64,000 nt of DNA, taken from contig NC_059079.1 of NCBI RefSeq assembly GCF_020497125.1, positions 51,471,114 through 51,535,113 on the forward strand, written 5' to 3'. The notes beneath the pieces were generated by a model that saw only the letters and a program-made list of their open reading frames with translations, ran no database searches and had not been told where the DNA came from. The first letter of the stretch is position 1, and every line of letters starts with the position of its first letter. The stretch comes from Mauremys mutica (taxonomy: Eukaryota > Chordata > Testudines > Geoemydidae). The translations under genes and the position numbers were made by a program. Positions 11,226-23,493 of this stretch are shown in pieces.

Positions 11226-12240
11226 TGTGACCCGCGGTGCCCAGGGCAGCCCTCACTGGAAATGCCAAGGTCAGGGAAGTCTGCAAAAGGGAGAGCAGAT
11301 ACTCCCAAGACTGGTGGGTAACACTGAAGTTATTCTCCTTGACCAGTCACAAACTCTGCTTCTGATCCCCACACTGGTTATCAAGAAGCAAAAAATAAAT
11401 CATACAGCCCCCTTCATTGCATTCCAGTTCTCTGACTCCCAATCAGCACCTAGGTCCAGTACAGTGAGAAGTTATTTTAACCTCTGCTCACATATACAAA
11501 AATGTTCTTCTGACCCCAAAGGGTCAGCCATGTTACCAGGTCAGTATGGGTTTGGATCTTACCCAAAATAGCACGCTGCCAGCCAATCCTTTAGTGTCTA
11601 AAACTAAAGGTTTATTATAAAGAACAAGAAGAGAGATGTTAAATGGTAAAACAGTCACATACATACAAAGACTTCAAAGTCCATATATCATGTTTCTAGC
11701 GGTATTGGTGAGTTTGCTGGCTTGAAAGTCCCTCTGGAATACATCCACAGCTTGGATGGGTCATTCAATCCTTTGTTCAGAGCTTCAGTTCCTCCAGAGG
11801 TGAGAAGCAGGACTGAAGACAAAATGGAGAAGATGCTGCTGCCTTTTATAGTCTTTTGTTATGTGGCTTGTGCTTCCTTTGTTTCAAACACAAGCCGCCC
11901 AGCACATGGCTTGGAAATCTTAGGCAGTTGGAAGTTCTGTCCATAGGCATGCCCCTGCATGCCTGGCTGAGTCATAAGGTGTATCTGCCTTCTCTAAATG
12001 GGTCAGTTGTATAACTGATAGTTCTTAATGGGCCATAAAGCAACCTAGGCAGAGCTGATGCCCAAACTGTCTGGGGGTGACTCCCAGAAGCATAGCACAA
12101 GTTTTAAATACAGACATACATATCTATAACTCATAATACAAAGGTGATACAAACACATACATGAAATTATCATATCTGGCAAGTTATAACATTTTTGCAG
12201 ATACCTTAAATGGCATATCTGGCATAACTCATTACAAGTT
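11226..12240 (-). other. Putative degenerate LTR/ERV-like fragment
   Basis: A moderately GC-rich block in AT-rich surroundings, with features that read like an LTR-retroelement 3' region in antisense orientation. It holds a T-rich stretch, an AATAAA-like complement (ggtttattataaag, about 11,608) and a segment near 11,840 that reads cttttatagtc. I recall similar sequence as a dispersed turtle repeat but cannot fix the boundaries or show a target duplication. No viral protein domain is readable. Confidence 0.3.
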
Positions 12241-15200
12241 TTCCAATATTAATATTAATAATATCCTCAAGTGTCCCCCAGATTCCATACAGCATCACAA
12301 GGAATAGTTTGGTTTTACAACTGTTGCCTTTACGCCTCAATTCATTTTTTTTATAATGTGGAATTTATTTTCTGTATATTTTACACTGGTAAATTACTCT
12401 CCAACTATAAAAGCAGCAAAGAACACGGCTACCCTACTATAGTTATACCAATTCTGTTCAAATAAAGTGAGCTTCAACATTAGCCCATTCTAATAGATTG
12501 ATAAAAGGCATTCTAATGCATTACCAGAGACTGTCTCTAGCTGTATGAAGTTAACCAACATACACTTACTTTGGCCACATCTTAAAAAAGATAGATACTG
12601 CAAAATCAGGTACACTGAAGTCTGACCTACATGGGCAAGATATGTAAATATTATGTAAATCAAGGTAGATCAAATGATTTCAAGTATGTTAATTTATACA
12701 GCAAAGGATCTGGCCCACTCCAAATAATAATAGATGTGACTATGAAAAAAACAGTGCTAATTCATCACATAAGAAGACAGGTGAAAATGGCAGCTATTTT
12801 TTTTCTCTCGGTGAACTAGATATTTATTTGCTAACGCCTATTAGCTTTTAGGAAGTTGTGCATATAAATCATTTGACTTATGAGAGGAAACTAGACCCAT
12901 AAAATTTTAATAATTTAAAATATGGCCCCTGGAATATCATCATAAGATAAATCATCTTTTTATTTCATGAGGGTCTCCATCAACAGCAGGTCAAAGTTAA
13001 ATCTAATAGCAGTCGGTACACACTGACATAGTGCCACTAAGTCAATGAAGTTGCACCATGAATGAATTTGCCCCACTATGGGTAAGGGATTTCCACAGAC
13101 CTCAATGGGAAGTTCAGCTACAGAACCAGTCACTTGAGGTTATGGGAATAATATGCCTAGATCCTTCTTATGAGCCTATTTTTATAACTGTAGATGTGGG
13201 CTGGGGTCTTGTTCTCAGATGTTGGGAAATCTGAAATTATTGTCAGCTATAAATGTATTAGCACTTCCTACAAATCTGTGCATCTTTGCAGGACATCTGA
13301 GAAGACAGAATTCATTGTAAAATGGATATTTCCACAACTTTCTGAAGCCTATGCAAACCCTCCCTGCAGGATGCTGCAGGAAAAGATAACGCTTCACTAG
13401 CTGTCTTTAACTGTATTTTCATAACATCAACCTATCTTATATATACAGTCTACAATGAATTTCATCCAGAAGGCTCCCAAAGCCTTTTACAGAATCTATA
13501 AAGGTATCATTCCACCTACCCTGTGGTGGAACACAGCATTTCTTTAACAGTGCACCCATCACCAAATAACTGAGAGAGGTAGGAAGTAAAGACAGACTTT
13601 ATCTAGTTGAAACTACAGGAGAAATGTTAGGTAAGAATATAGTTAATGAAATAGAATCTGGGCAGGATCTAGGCTTAACTCCCCTACAGTTGAGAAAATT
13701 ATCATGGGTTGTTTAATTTGTAGTCAAGACCTGAAAGCTAATGCTTCCAGCAGAACAGCAACACCTGGTACATTGGTTCAGTACTGAAGGAAGGAAGAGT
13801 GGCATCTACTGAATTATGAACACCACTTCCTATTCTATTTTAGGTTCTTATATTGCCACCATCACATAGTATCTGAACACCTTCCAGTACAGTATTAAGT
13901 AATATGACAAACATCTGTCATGTTTGGTTTGTCTCTCGCTCATCATTCCACCCCCCCCCCCAAGAGGATAGTGTCTATATCCTACAGCATCTGGGCTTTC
14001 AGAGTGAATAACTAAAGTACAAATGGCCATGGCTGCTCTTTAACCTACATAGAAATGTGTATTCTTGGTAGCAACCATTGTGGTTACCAGACATTACATA
14101 TTGTCCTGAGGGCTTCCCTTCCCTGCTGCTGCTTCTAAACCCCTGAACCCCATAAAGAGGTTTTCCCTATCATGAAGGGCATGGGAAAGTGTAACGGAGA
14201 CTTCTCTCACATGCCTTTGTGATCTCTTGAACCCTGCAGGGCACTGCAAGTGTGCCCCTTGGGTTCTTTCAATCAGTTATCCAGACTTAGGTTTATTCAA
14301 AACATGGGGTCTGATTTACTAACTCATTCTACGACATGTATGCCACTTGCTGGTTGATTCAAGTTTCCCCACTCTGGGTCTATATAAGAGTCCTGGTCAG
14401 TTCTTGCCACTGTTCAGGAGACACTCCAGCCCTCTTCCTGGAGGTGGGGTTGTACTTCAAATGGTCACTCCTTCAAAACAGGAATCCCCAGCTCTCCTAG
14501 TGATTGGAGGGTGGGCTGACCAGAAGACATCACTATCCTTAAGGGGGCAGTCTATTTTGTCACAGGAGCATAGAGCCATCTTAAAGTGTTTGCTATTGGT
14601 TGCAGAGAGAGAATAATGAACAGAATCACAAAGGTATTTTTTCTTCTCTTTTTTCCCTGCTATAGTAAAGCTGATTTTCAGGGAATGTGAAATGCCTGCA
14701 GAAATGTTAATTGGAATTCTATAATGTTTTGCATATGACATCTACTGCAGAAAAGTAGTTAATACTTAAGAAACCGCTGTTCAGACCATGAGGGAAATTA
14801 ATCCTATTAAGTCTGAACAGGTAAAAGGGCATCGGATACCAGTGTGGTTAAGTAGGGATGCAGAGAAAAGGTTGTTAAAATGATAAGACTCCTGGCAAAG
14901 AGAAGAATGGGGATATCTGTTAAAGAAAATAAGCTGGCATAGGTTAAAAAAATAATTAGAGGGCCAAAAACAAATAGTGAATTCCAAATGGCAAGGGATG
15001 GTTTAACTAACACAATGAAGGGATTTGCACATATTTGCAGTGGGGAGTAGGTAACAAAAGAAGATAGGACAATGAAAAAAAGTAGGGCAACTGAGCATAA
15101 GGAGATAGTTGTGTTTATTAACCAGTAATTTTGTTTCTTCAATTGCATAGAAAGAGAAGAGAAGCAGCGGCTAGATCCTAGATGGACCCAAAGTGGGGTT

Positions 15201-15786
15201 TGGGAGTAGTAGCAAAGTGTTTTTTGTGCTTCCAGATCCAGAGTAGAGATCCAATTTTTGGTGCAGGTTAGAGGTTCAGTTGCCAGGGTTTCCAGAGGCC
15301 TTTCTAGCAGCTGACGATCACTGGTGTATAGAGAAGATCCAGCAATGCCCCTTCTTTCTACGCCCACCCCACCCCCCGACCAGGGGAAGAAAAAGTAAAC
15401 AGAAAACAGAAAGATGGTCTGCTGTTAAGGCACTAGACTGGACTCAGGAGATATGGCTCTGTCTGACCCAAGTCGTTTAATTCAAAATCTGGGTAGCCCA
15501 TGCAGGTGAATTATGAGTCTTATTTTCCTGGGCGGACACACAGGGAGAGTCACAATCTTGCTTGTATCTCCACTGCCTGGGAGAGTTGGGCTTTTATATA
15601 TTACTATAATACAAATACATAATAATAACAATAAATGAGCAGAAAAAGGAGTGCAGTCTTACCTGACAATATGGGTGTCATCTGAGGACTTTATTATTTA
15701 AATGTTATTCAGATAGCAAACATAAGAGAAATAATTTTGTGTCAGTTAGGGAAAGCCTTAAATCCACACTGGTACCTCTCTTTTGA

Positions 15787-15789
<3 letters not shown>
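12241..15789. other. AT-rich stretch, no gene seen
   Basis: No recognisable gene. A 186-codon open frame on the minus strand (14,807-15,367) is hydrophobic and leucine/phenylalanine-rich, as expected from A/T-biased DNA, and resembles no family I know. The segment 14,160-14,600 is more GC-balanced and may be an old retroelement fragment. A C-run of about ten lies near 13,951. Confidence 0.45.

Positions 15790-15841
<52 letters not shown>
15790..15841. repeat. Perfect (AT)n microsatellite
   Basis: An uninterrupted AT dinucleotide tract of about 26 units. It is self-complementary, can extrude a cruciform and is expected to be highly length-polymorphic. Confidence 0.98.
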
Positions 15842-15843
<2 letters not shown>

Positions 15844-17098
15844 TTTAGATTGTATTTACAGAGCTATCTTTAAGAAACTGGATCTTTTCTCCTTAAGAGT
15901 TAAATCTGCTGCTGCTTTATTCTCAGTGTCCCCAAGCCATTTGAACATGCCAACAATTTTGTACACAGTCATGCTGTAATTATCATTCATCCCAGGTGCT
16001 CTCAATATGATTTCTTCCAATAAAACTGCTAGGGAACCACACAATAAAGCCCAAACCTCCAAGAGGAACAAATTAAAATGAAGCAGCAGCAGAAAAACAC
16101 CCTGTTTCTGTGTGCTTGTTTGGTGGCATTTTTTAAAGCAGGCTGATGCCGATCAATATTCATTCATCGATCACAAGCATTAGACTGTTCTAATCTTAAC
16201 TATTGATGAGGCACCAGATGTAGACTGCATCACTATGACCTTGTTAGATGATACTGCAAGATCCATATTGACCCACCTTTTCCCTCCACATCATTCAATA
16301 GTTCACAGAACAACAGTGCAGAAAAGTGCAGATGGAACAGTTTTCATTCACACATCCAACCTCAAATACAAAAATGGCACCTGGGGAAATATATCTATAT
16401 ATAATTCTTCCACTTAACATGTGAAGCTAATGCTGAAGTCAACATATATTTCCTACTCATCTATAGACCCCTAAAACACCAGGGTTTCATAAAGATTTTT
16501 AACTTTTTGGTCTATTTTATTTTCTTATCTTTCCTAGTTGGCAAAGGAGAATCAAGGACAATTAGGTATCCTTCTCTTTCTTCTTTACCATTTGTATTGT
16601 GGGAAGTCCTGGGGACACAAGTTAGGAATCAGGGGCCAGTTGTGCTAGTTATTTTACATTGTTTCTCCATGTATGGACACAGGGCTTGATCCTGCAATGG
16701 CCAACTCACATGATTTGTCCCTTAGAAGGACTAGGTGGTGATGGTATGGAATTATGTAACTACATCAATAAACTGAGTCCTCTGATTTTTTTTTTAAGTT
16801 TGGACAACAGACACAAATGATTCATTTATAGTTATACAACTATACACAAATATAGACATACCAAACATTAATTGTTATTCACTTTTATTTTGGTACTACC
16901 CAAGGATCAACCAAGATTGGAGACCTATTGTGTTAGTCACTTTACAAACACAAAGGAAAATACAGTCCCTGCCCCCAAAGATTTTACAATTCAAGTATTT
17001 GATTTATCATCCCAGCGGGGAGCTGTAAAACTCTGCAGGGTCAGGCAAATGTTCACTTTAGGGAAAGGCAAAATCTGACTTACATTTCTGTCACAAAT
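15842..17098. other. AT-rich stretch; possible conserved non-coding and old repeat
   Basis: No gene recognised. About 16,885-17,000 resembles a dispersed amniote repeat also present at 36,795-36,955: both run from a tactacc/tagcacct start through a cctattgtg-like core to tccctgcccc-like and ttacaat-like ends. The part at 16,080-16,250 contains dense homeodomain-like AT motifs and looks less like a repeat. Confidence 0.4.
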
Positions 17099-17106
17099 AT
17101 ATATAG

Positions 17107-18469
17107 CAGGGGTGGCCAAACTGTGGTTCATGAGCCAAATGTGGCCTTTTTAAAGTTCAAGTGCGGCTCACAGAGCCCCTCAAGCCTTCCCCTATTCTCT
17201 GCCTACCAGACTGGGCAGGGGGCCCTCAGGGCTTCTCCCATGCTGTGGAGTGGAGGGGATAGGGACTCCTGTCAGAGATAACAGGTGCCTGCTGAGAGTG
17301 GGTGTGGCACAATGTATAGGTTTACTCTGAATAGCTTGAGTCATTCACCTCCAGCATGCCCTCTTCTTACCCTTGGCCCCTCCCTGCAGCTGCCAGATGT
17401 TAGCTCCCCGTGGAGAGACATCAGCAAATAGCTGGGAGCTGCAGGGAGAGGCTGCTGTGTTAGCTCCATGGGGAGAAGACAGAAGCAAAAGCAGGGGCTC
17501 TCCCAGCTGTTTCCCATTGCCTCTCACCAGGGCTGCAGCTCCCAGTTTTCCAGCTCCAGCAGCTGCCATGCAGGCAGGGCCGTCCCTAGCTATTTGGGTG
17601 CCCTATTCAGTCCCCCCCCCCGCAGGCGAGGCTGTGTGGGGCCCCAGGCCTTCCCCCCCCCAGAGTCTGGGAGGCAGGAGCTGTGGAGGGCCACTTTTGG
17701 GGGCCCCACAGGCCCAGAGTGGCCCGGGGGATTAGCAAGGGGCCGGGAGCAGCCCGCTCCGCTTCCCGCCGCCAGTGAGTGTAGGGGATGATCCTTTCCA
17801 AACACTCACCAGCGGCAAGAAGTGGAGCACCACAGCTGGGAGCAGGCAGAGTAGAGAGGGCTGGGGCCAGGTTGCTCTGCTTCCGGCTGCTGCCTGTGAG
17901 TGCAGGGTCGCTGGGGGAAGAGGTGGAATGGGGATGGGCAGCAGGCGGAGCAGGGGCGAAGGGTAAGAGGCAGGGAAGAGGGAGTTGTCCGGGGCTCCAC
18001 ATCCCCCTAGGGACAGTCCTGCACCTTGCGGGGGGGCGGACGAGGGATAGGGCTGGTCGCTGGGGCTGGGGCTGCCACATATGCAGCATGCAGCTGCCTA
18101 GGGCACCATGAAAGCTGTGTATGCCTAAGGACAGCCCTGCATGCAGGTAGGGGGTCCATCAACACCATGTGACCAAGTGGGGCCAGCAAACCCTGGAATA
18201 AAATCCGGGGGGGCACCCATGCCCCCCCCCCACGTGTTACCTCTGGCTTCTGTCCTGTGGGGATGGGGGTGGGGTCTCAGGGCTTCAGCCCCGCAGGGTG
18301 CATCTGCTGCAGCCCTGAGCCTGGGCAGGCACCTTCTAAGGAGCTGAATCCCTGAGACCTCCCTTCCCACAGAACAGAAGATCAAAGCCCTGGCAGGTGT
18401 GCGCCAGCTCTTGAATCTCTAAAGATTGTCGTGTGCGACTTGGAGGGTCAGTAAGCTTGGCCATCCCTG
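17107..18469. mobile_element. hAT MITE split by a nested hAT element
   Basis: The ends are caggggtggccaaact on the left and aagcttggccatccctg on the right. The flanking octamers are only partly alike (atatatag and atatgaaa), as expected for an old insertion. The terminal 70 bp match the element at 60,860-61,214 in the opposite orientation, including ctgaccctccaag and gacaatctt, then agagctgg. The interior is GC-rich and non-coding. A second complete hAT element occupies 17,575-18,139 inside it. Confidence 0.75.
17575..18139. mobile_element. Nested hAT MITE, 565 bp
   Basis: The ends are cagggccgtcc and ggacagccctg. A perfect 8-bp target duplication, catgcagg, lies at 17,567-17,574 and 18,140-18,147. 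The interior is very GC-rich with C and G homopolymer runs. This produces several long open frames in all phases that are composition artefacts. Its clean duplication inside a host element with decayed duplications gives a relative age: the inner element is younger. Confidence 0.88.
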
Positions 18470-19564
18470 ATATGAAAGGTTGGTTAATTGGGTTCCTCTT
18501 AAACCAAGCAGCACTTGTGTAAACTTGGCAAGTGTTTTCTTTTTCTCGTACAGGACATTAAAAATGCTAAACTTCAATATGCCTTGATTGTCGAGTGATG
18601 GATAAGAGGCTGAAAACTCTGCAGTAGTCAAAGAGAGAGAGGGGAAAAAATCAAAGACTGAAAAAATCTTTAGATAATAAAAATGGAATTAATTATTTAT
18701 ATAACAGATGTGGTTGAATGTGCAGTTCTAGTACGAATAATTCAATACATCTCATTAGCAGACAAAGCAGATAATTTCTCTCTCCACCACTATTCTCCTT
18801 TCCCCTTTCTTCACAATTTGGCTTCATATAATCAGCGTTACTAAAATATCTCACTAAAAAAAAGTAAAGGTCATGTAATGGTTGGCTGGGAATAAACCAA
18901 GGCTTTATTGTCTGTATTTGGGGTTTTTGAATGCAGAAATATTTACTATGTCTCATTAAATCTATAATGAAAGAAAATAGAAATCTGATTCATTAAGTCA
19001 TAATTCCATATTTATTAATAGCTCTTTCAATTAAAAATGTTATTTAAAAAAACTCACATAATCAACCTGTTTGGTTTGGTTTGCCTTCAGTACAATTATT
19101 TTTATACATTAATCCTGCCTGAATGACTTCATTCTTTTACGGCTAACCCTATCATTTAGTGTTCATTTTACACACATTACAGCCATCCTCCCCTTCTGAA
19201 AAAGAACTTTTGTTGAAAATGTGGGTAAATTATAAAGATAAGCTAATTAGATTCCTGATTAGGATTTGATGTACAGCCATGGATCTTTCAGTTAGAATTT
19301 TGTAACTATCTGTATGCAGTGCATTGGCTGCAAGGAAAGGATTTTCAAGAACAGTAAAGAAGTCTCTGTTTTCTTAAATTGTCGGTTTGTTTCTAAGAAA
19401 AGGAAATGTCCTCTGTGGTTGTTTCACAAGCTTTGCAAACAGTATGGCTGAAGACAGCTACATAGAGCTTAGGCAGGCCATTCATCTGGGTTTAAGCTGG
19501 CAATGAGACAAAACAAGATGTTTTGTGTGGTATCACAGAGAAGGGACACCATTTTTAAGAGCAC

Positions 19565-19700
19565 ACTGCCCTACCCCTGCCGGCATGACCTCACATGCAT
19601 GTGAAAGGTTGGGATGGTGCGCTCTTCAAAATGGTGTCTTGTTGGTTGCATGCTCTTGCATGCACTGTGCATGTGAGGTCATGCCGGTGGGGGGCAGGGT
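19565..19700. repeat. Inverted repeat, about 40-bp arms
   Basis: The left arm contains ccggcatgacctcacatgca (19,580-) and the right arm contains tgcatgtgaggtcatgccgg (19,668-). They can pair over about 25 bp with few mismatches, and weaker pairing extends outward through the gc-rich flank. The loop is about 65 bp. It is probably a fragment of a palindromic MITE. A structured RNA is possible if the region is transcribed. Confidence 0.7.
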
Positions 19701-19918
19701 CACGCTGTTCCCAGAAGTACTGGAATGTCTGGTATTCTGGGGATGCGACAGTGATCAGCAGCCAATTGACTCCAGAGAAGTTTTCTTCCTAGGATAAAGA
19801 TATTGGGCCAGCTTCTGCTATTGCTTACACACACATTCACATTGTGTTTACTTCAGGTGCTTGTTCAGCTGAAGGCAGCATTTGCCCTATGGGATAAATT
19901 CTGTTCTTGAAACCTGTG

Positions 19919-19962
19919 GGAGAGAGAGAGAGAGAGCACGCGCGAGAGAAAGTGTGTGTGTG
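19919..19962. repeat. Compound GA / GT simple repeat
   Basis: A run of gagaga, then a cacgcgcg switch, then gaaagtgtgtgtgtg. The alternating purine-pyrimidine cgcg/gtgtgt portion can adopt Z-DNA. Confidence 0.9.
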
Positions 19963-22159
19963 TAATATGGAAAGTCTGGCCAAGTAGATATGGGATCAAA
20001 TGTGGCCCATCTTGCACTGTGACACAAAAGATATAAGGGGGTGTAAGGAGCTCCTCTACTCCTGTGCCCCAATTACCTGTACCACAGGTTGCAGTGCAGA
20101 GGAAAGTAGGCTCCACAGAACTATTACAAACCCTTCCCCACACCATGCACCACACCATATGTTCTGCACAGGTGGCAAGAGGGAGTTGAGAGTGATAGAT
20201 GCCCTGGTTCTGTCTTTCTCCTCAATCAAGGCACCAGATCTCATATGCTGGATTACTTCTTCTCCATGTCACAGTCTGCTTCTCAGTTTGCTCTAGGGGC
20301 AGCAGATCAATGACTTTAGCTGAAAAATCTTATTTTTTTGTGGGAAAATATCATTTTCCAACTAGCTCTATTAATATCTACATGCACATACAGTTTGGGC
20401 TCTTCAGTTCTTTCTGATTTTAGAGAGATTACCAGTTACAGCGCAATGACCCTGCAATTAAAATGGGACATTCCACCATAGCAAGTAGCTCCTCTGGAAC
20501 CAGAATGGCATTTTTAAGAGCACTCAGTGTATTTGGTATTAATTATAGATCTTTTAGTCAGTCTTCACAAAGCATGAACATTAAGGATTTTCACATTATA
20601 ATTATATATAGAAATATATAGATTGCATCTATATTTAGATCAAATAGTTTTTTCAAGATAATGTCCAATGAAAGGATACCAAAGAAACTGAATTATTTTG
20701 TTCTTATTGTAAAGGGCTGACAAAATAATTAGTAGCCGGTATCCTGTTGTACTTGAGCGCAGATGAAAATGGAGCTGAGATTCTGTGTTAGACGTCCACA
20801 TATATTCCAGTAATGGGGGTAGGGAGAATATAAGTACATTGTTAATAGAATTCAGTTTGATATGAGTAACCTTCTACTGAGAGTACATTTGCAAACAAAA
20901 GGTGGGATGTTGAAAGTTGCCTGAGAGATTTGGATGTCCCATAAAAATTAATAGGAACTGGGTGTCCAAATCCCCTAAGTTGCTTTGTACTAGATTTGGA
21001 TGTAATGCTTTAACCCTAATGGGATAGCCATGCTCTTGGCTGTCACTGCAGACTGAACTGGAGACCTCAAGATCTGAAATTATGAAGCTCTATAGTTTAA
21101 GTAAAAGAGCTGGGCTCTGTAAAAGATTATCATCCTCAGGAACAGATGGTGACATGTAACATATATGACCAGTGAGTTACATCCATCCTTTAGAGAAGGC
21201 AACTTTATTATGATCATCTGAGACCCACAGTAGTTCAAATTCCAGAAGAACCCCCACTTATGTGGGGAGGACATCATCTCAAGTAACACACCAGGGACTG
21301 AACCAAAGATCTGCAAGGCTAAACACATATAGAGCCAGGACACACAGCTTGGTACCAAAGCCATATATTCTGTAAACTAGGCACAGAAGACAACATAAAG
21401 TTAATAGTCAGTTACACTTATTTACTCTGAATAGCACTTACTCATGTAAGCAGTACTCTTGATTTCATTTGGGATTATTTGCATGAGTAAGTGCTACTCA
21501 GGGAGAGGAAAGGTTGAAAAATTGGCACTCCATTTATTCTTGTCCCAGAAATAAATTGCAGGTGCCAATATTGGTCTGCTTACCTGCAAAGCAAAAGTCG
21601 AGCATTGCATATCTGTCCCTTTTCCTTTAGGTGCAGCCATTACTCACACCATTCTTACCAGAAATGTGTTGATGCATGTAAACAAAATGCCCAAACACAG
21701 ATCAACTGTCCTTTGAATGTTTTCTCTTTCAGCCACATGGTGTGGAATTACAGTGATTAATCCTGCCTGTGTCAGGCTACTTCAATGTTGCATTATTAGC
21801 ATATTAATTACTCTCATCATGGAATATACAAGGAGATCAACAACACTTGCAGACAACATTTTCTGCAGAATCTTCCAGATGTATATTGTATATATCACCA
21901 TTATATAAATCAGTGGTGAGAGCTCCTCTGGGATACAATGTGCAATAATGGTTACCCCATCCCGTAAAGGATATTGCAGAATTAGAGGTTCACAGGAAAC
22001 GATGACAATGGTTAGGAGCACGGGAAAATGCACATATGAAGTGAAATTGGAATGTCTGCGATTAACTTAGAAAGAAGATTAATGGGAGCAAAAATGATAA
22101 AAATATATTACATAATGAATAATATACAGAAAGTAGACGGGAAGCTTCTGCTCTCCATG

Positions 22160-22610
22160 TCTCATAATACAAGAACAATGGAACTTCGATGAATTTCAAA
22201 GGTGGACAATTCAAAACTGATAAAAGGAAATACTTTTTACACAACGTGTAATTGGACTGTGGAACTCATTACCACAGGAAGTTGTTGAAGCCAATAACTT
22301 AGCAAGATTAAAAAAGGGACTCAATGTTCACATGAATTACAAGAATATCCAGAGTTATATATAATTATAACATATTTTATATGGAATATTAAACCCAGTG
22401 CTTCAAAGATAAAGCCAGTCTTTAACTATTAGAAGTCCAGATGAGACGAAAGGTCAGCGATCAGTTATTCAACAACTGTCTACTGCAGTGTTCCTACACA
22501 TTCTTGTGAAGCATTTGATACTGGCCACTGTCAGTGGCAGAGGACTGGGCTGGATGGACCAGGTTTTGATCCATTATGTCAAACCCTCTGTTGGTCCCTT
22601 CTTTATCAAA
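22160..22610 (+). mobile_element. CR1-type LINE 3' end
   Basis: This is the 3'-terminal region of a CR1 LINE in sense orientation: a segment with ccacaggaagttgttgaagc, then ggccactgtcagtggcagag, then ctgggctggatggaccaggt, ending with a ccattatgtc-like tail. It is 5'-truncated, as is usual for CR1, and carries no reverse transcriptase. The left boundary is approximate. Confidence 0.8.
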
Positions 22611-23237
22611 ACAAAGTCTGGTAGAATTCTTGCTACCCTCTGAAGAATTTCATCGATTCTGTGAGTCCTTCTCTTGAGAGATTTGTACTTGTCAACTTTC
22701 TCGATTGCACATAATATGCATTATGGCCTGATTTATCTGACACTGGGATCAATGGGAACCTTCAAACTAACTTGAATGGAAATTGGATCAGGTTTTTCGT
22801 GAATTATATACTTACATAGCACTTCCTATCTAGAAGGATCCTAACTATGCTTTACAAACTGATTGACAAACTCTCTAGGAATCACTTTACTTACCACTTG
22901 AATTTCATCCCGGCAGTGGGAAGTTGTGTACCTGTGCACATGAAGTGATTAGGACAAAAAGTGAAACTTCTGTTATCTAACTCAACCTATAAAGTGATTC
23001 AAAGTACAGGGAATATAATTACCCAAGATGAATTTTGTCAGTATACTAGGGTTTGAATCTCTGTACCTGTGAACAGAGTCATGGGAGTCTTAGTTATTAC
23101 AAATGGTCAAAACCTTTGTTGGCATTTTATGAGAAAGATGGTACCTCTAGCAGCCTAATGCTGAAGCATTGGCTCAGTACTGACATCTAATGACCACCAT
23201 ATAACTTCCTGCAATATACAGCTGAGATCATCTAGGC
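22611..23237. other. AT-rich stretch, no gene seen
   Basis: No gene recognised. A short weak palindrome (gcctgatttatctg ... ggatcagg) lies at about 22,738-22,803. Confidence 0.5.
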
Positions 23238-23493
23238 TGCATTTACTAAAAGTATTTCTACTCTGCAATAAAAGAGTTATGGCATGACCGTGGCTGACTT
23301 TCGTCAGCTGATTCCAGCTCACAGGGCTCAAAATAGCAGTATAGATGTTCAGGCTCAGAGCCCAGGGCTCCAGCCCTAGCATCTACACAACTCTTTTTAG
23401 CCCTGCAGCCAGAGCCTTGTGATCCCAAGTCAGCTGACCCAGGCTCTGAGACTCAGTGCCATGTTTGTTTTTTATTGCAATGTAGACATACCC
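23238..23493. mobile_element. Palindromic MITE, Harbinger-like ends
   Basis: The right end reads tattgcaatgtagacatacc. The left end is a diverged complement (ctactctgcaataaaag). The interior has paired ctcagagcccagggctcc-like arms. The family is familiar from turtles, where the outer ends read ggtatgtctacac, as in Harbinger MITEs. The left end is eroded and no target duplication is clear. Confidence 0.55.

Larger units (their letters stand above)
18478..22159. other. AT-rich stretch with small repeats
   Basis: No gene recognised. It contains an inverted repeat at 19,565-19,700, a GA/GT-rich simple repeat at 19,919-19,962, and a short palindromic repeat at about 21,425-21,505 whose arms read agcacttactcatg and catgagtaagtgct. 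Confidence 0.5.

Noticed and set aside
14807..15367. A 186-codon minus-strand open frame with hydrophobic stretches resembling a membrane protein
   Set aside because: It is rich in L, I, F and S, as A/T-biased non-coding DNA tends to be. I see no family motif, no clear splice signals and no related copy in the window.
17373..18385. Many overlapping open frames of 60-160 codons on both strands
   Set aside because: All lie inside two nested GC-rich hAT MITEs. Stop codons are rare because of composition, and proline/glycine/serine-rich output in all phases is typical of chance frames.
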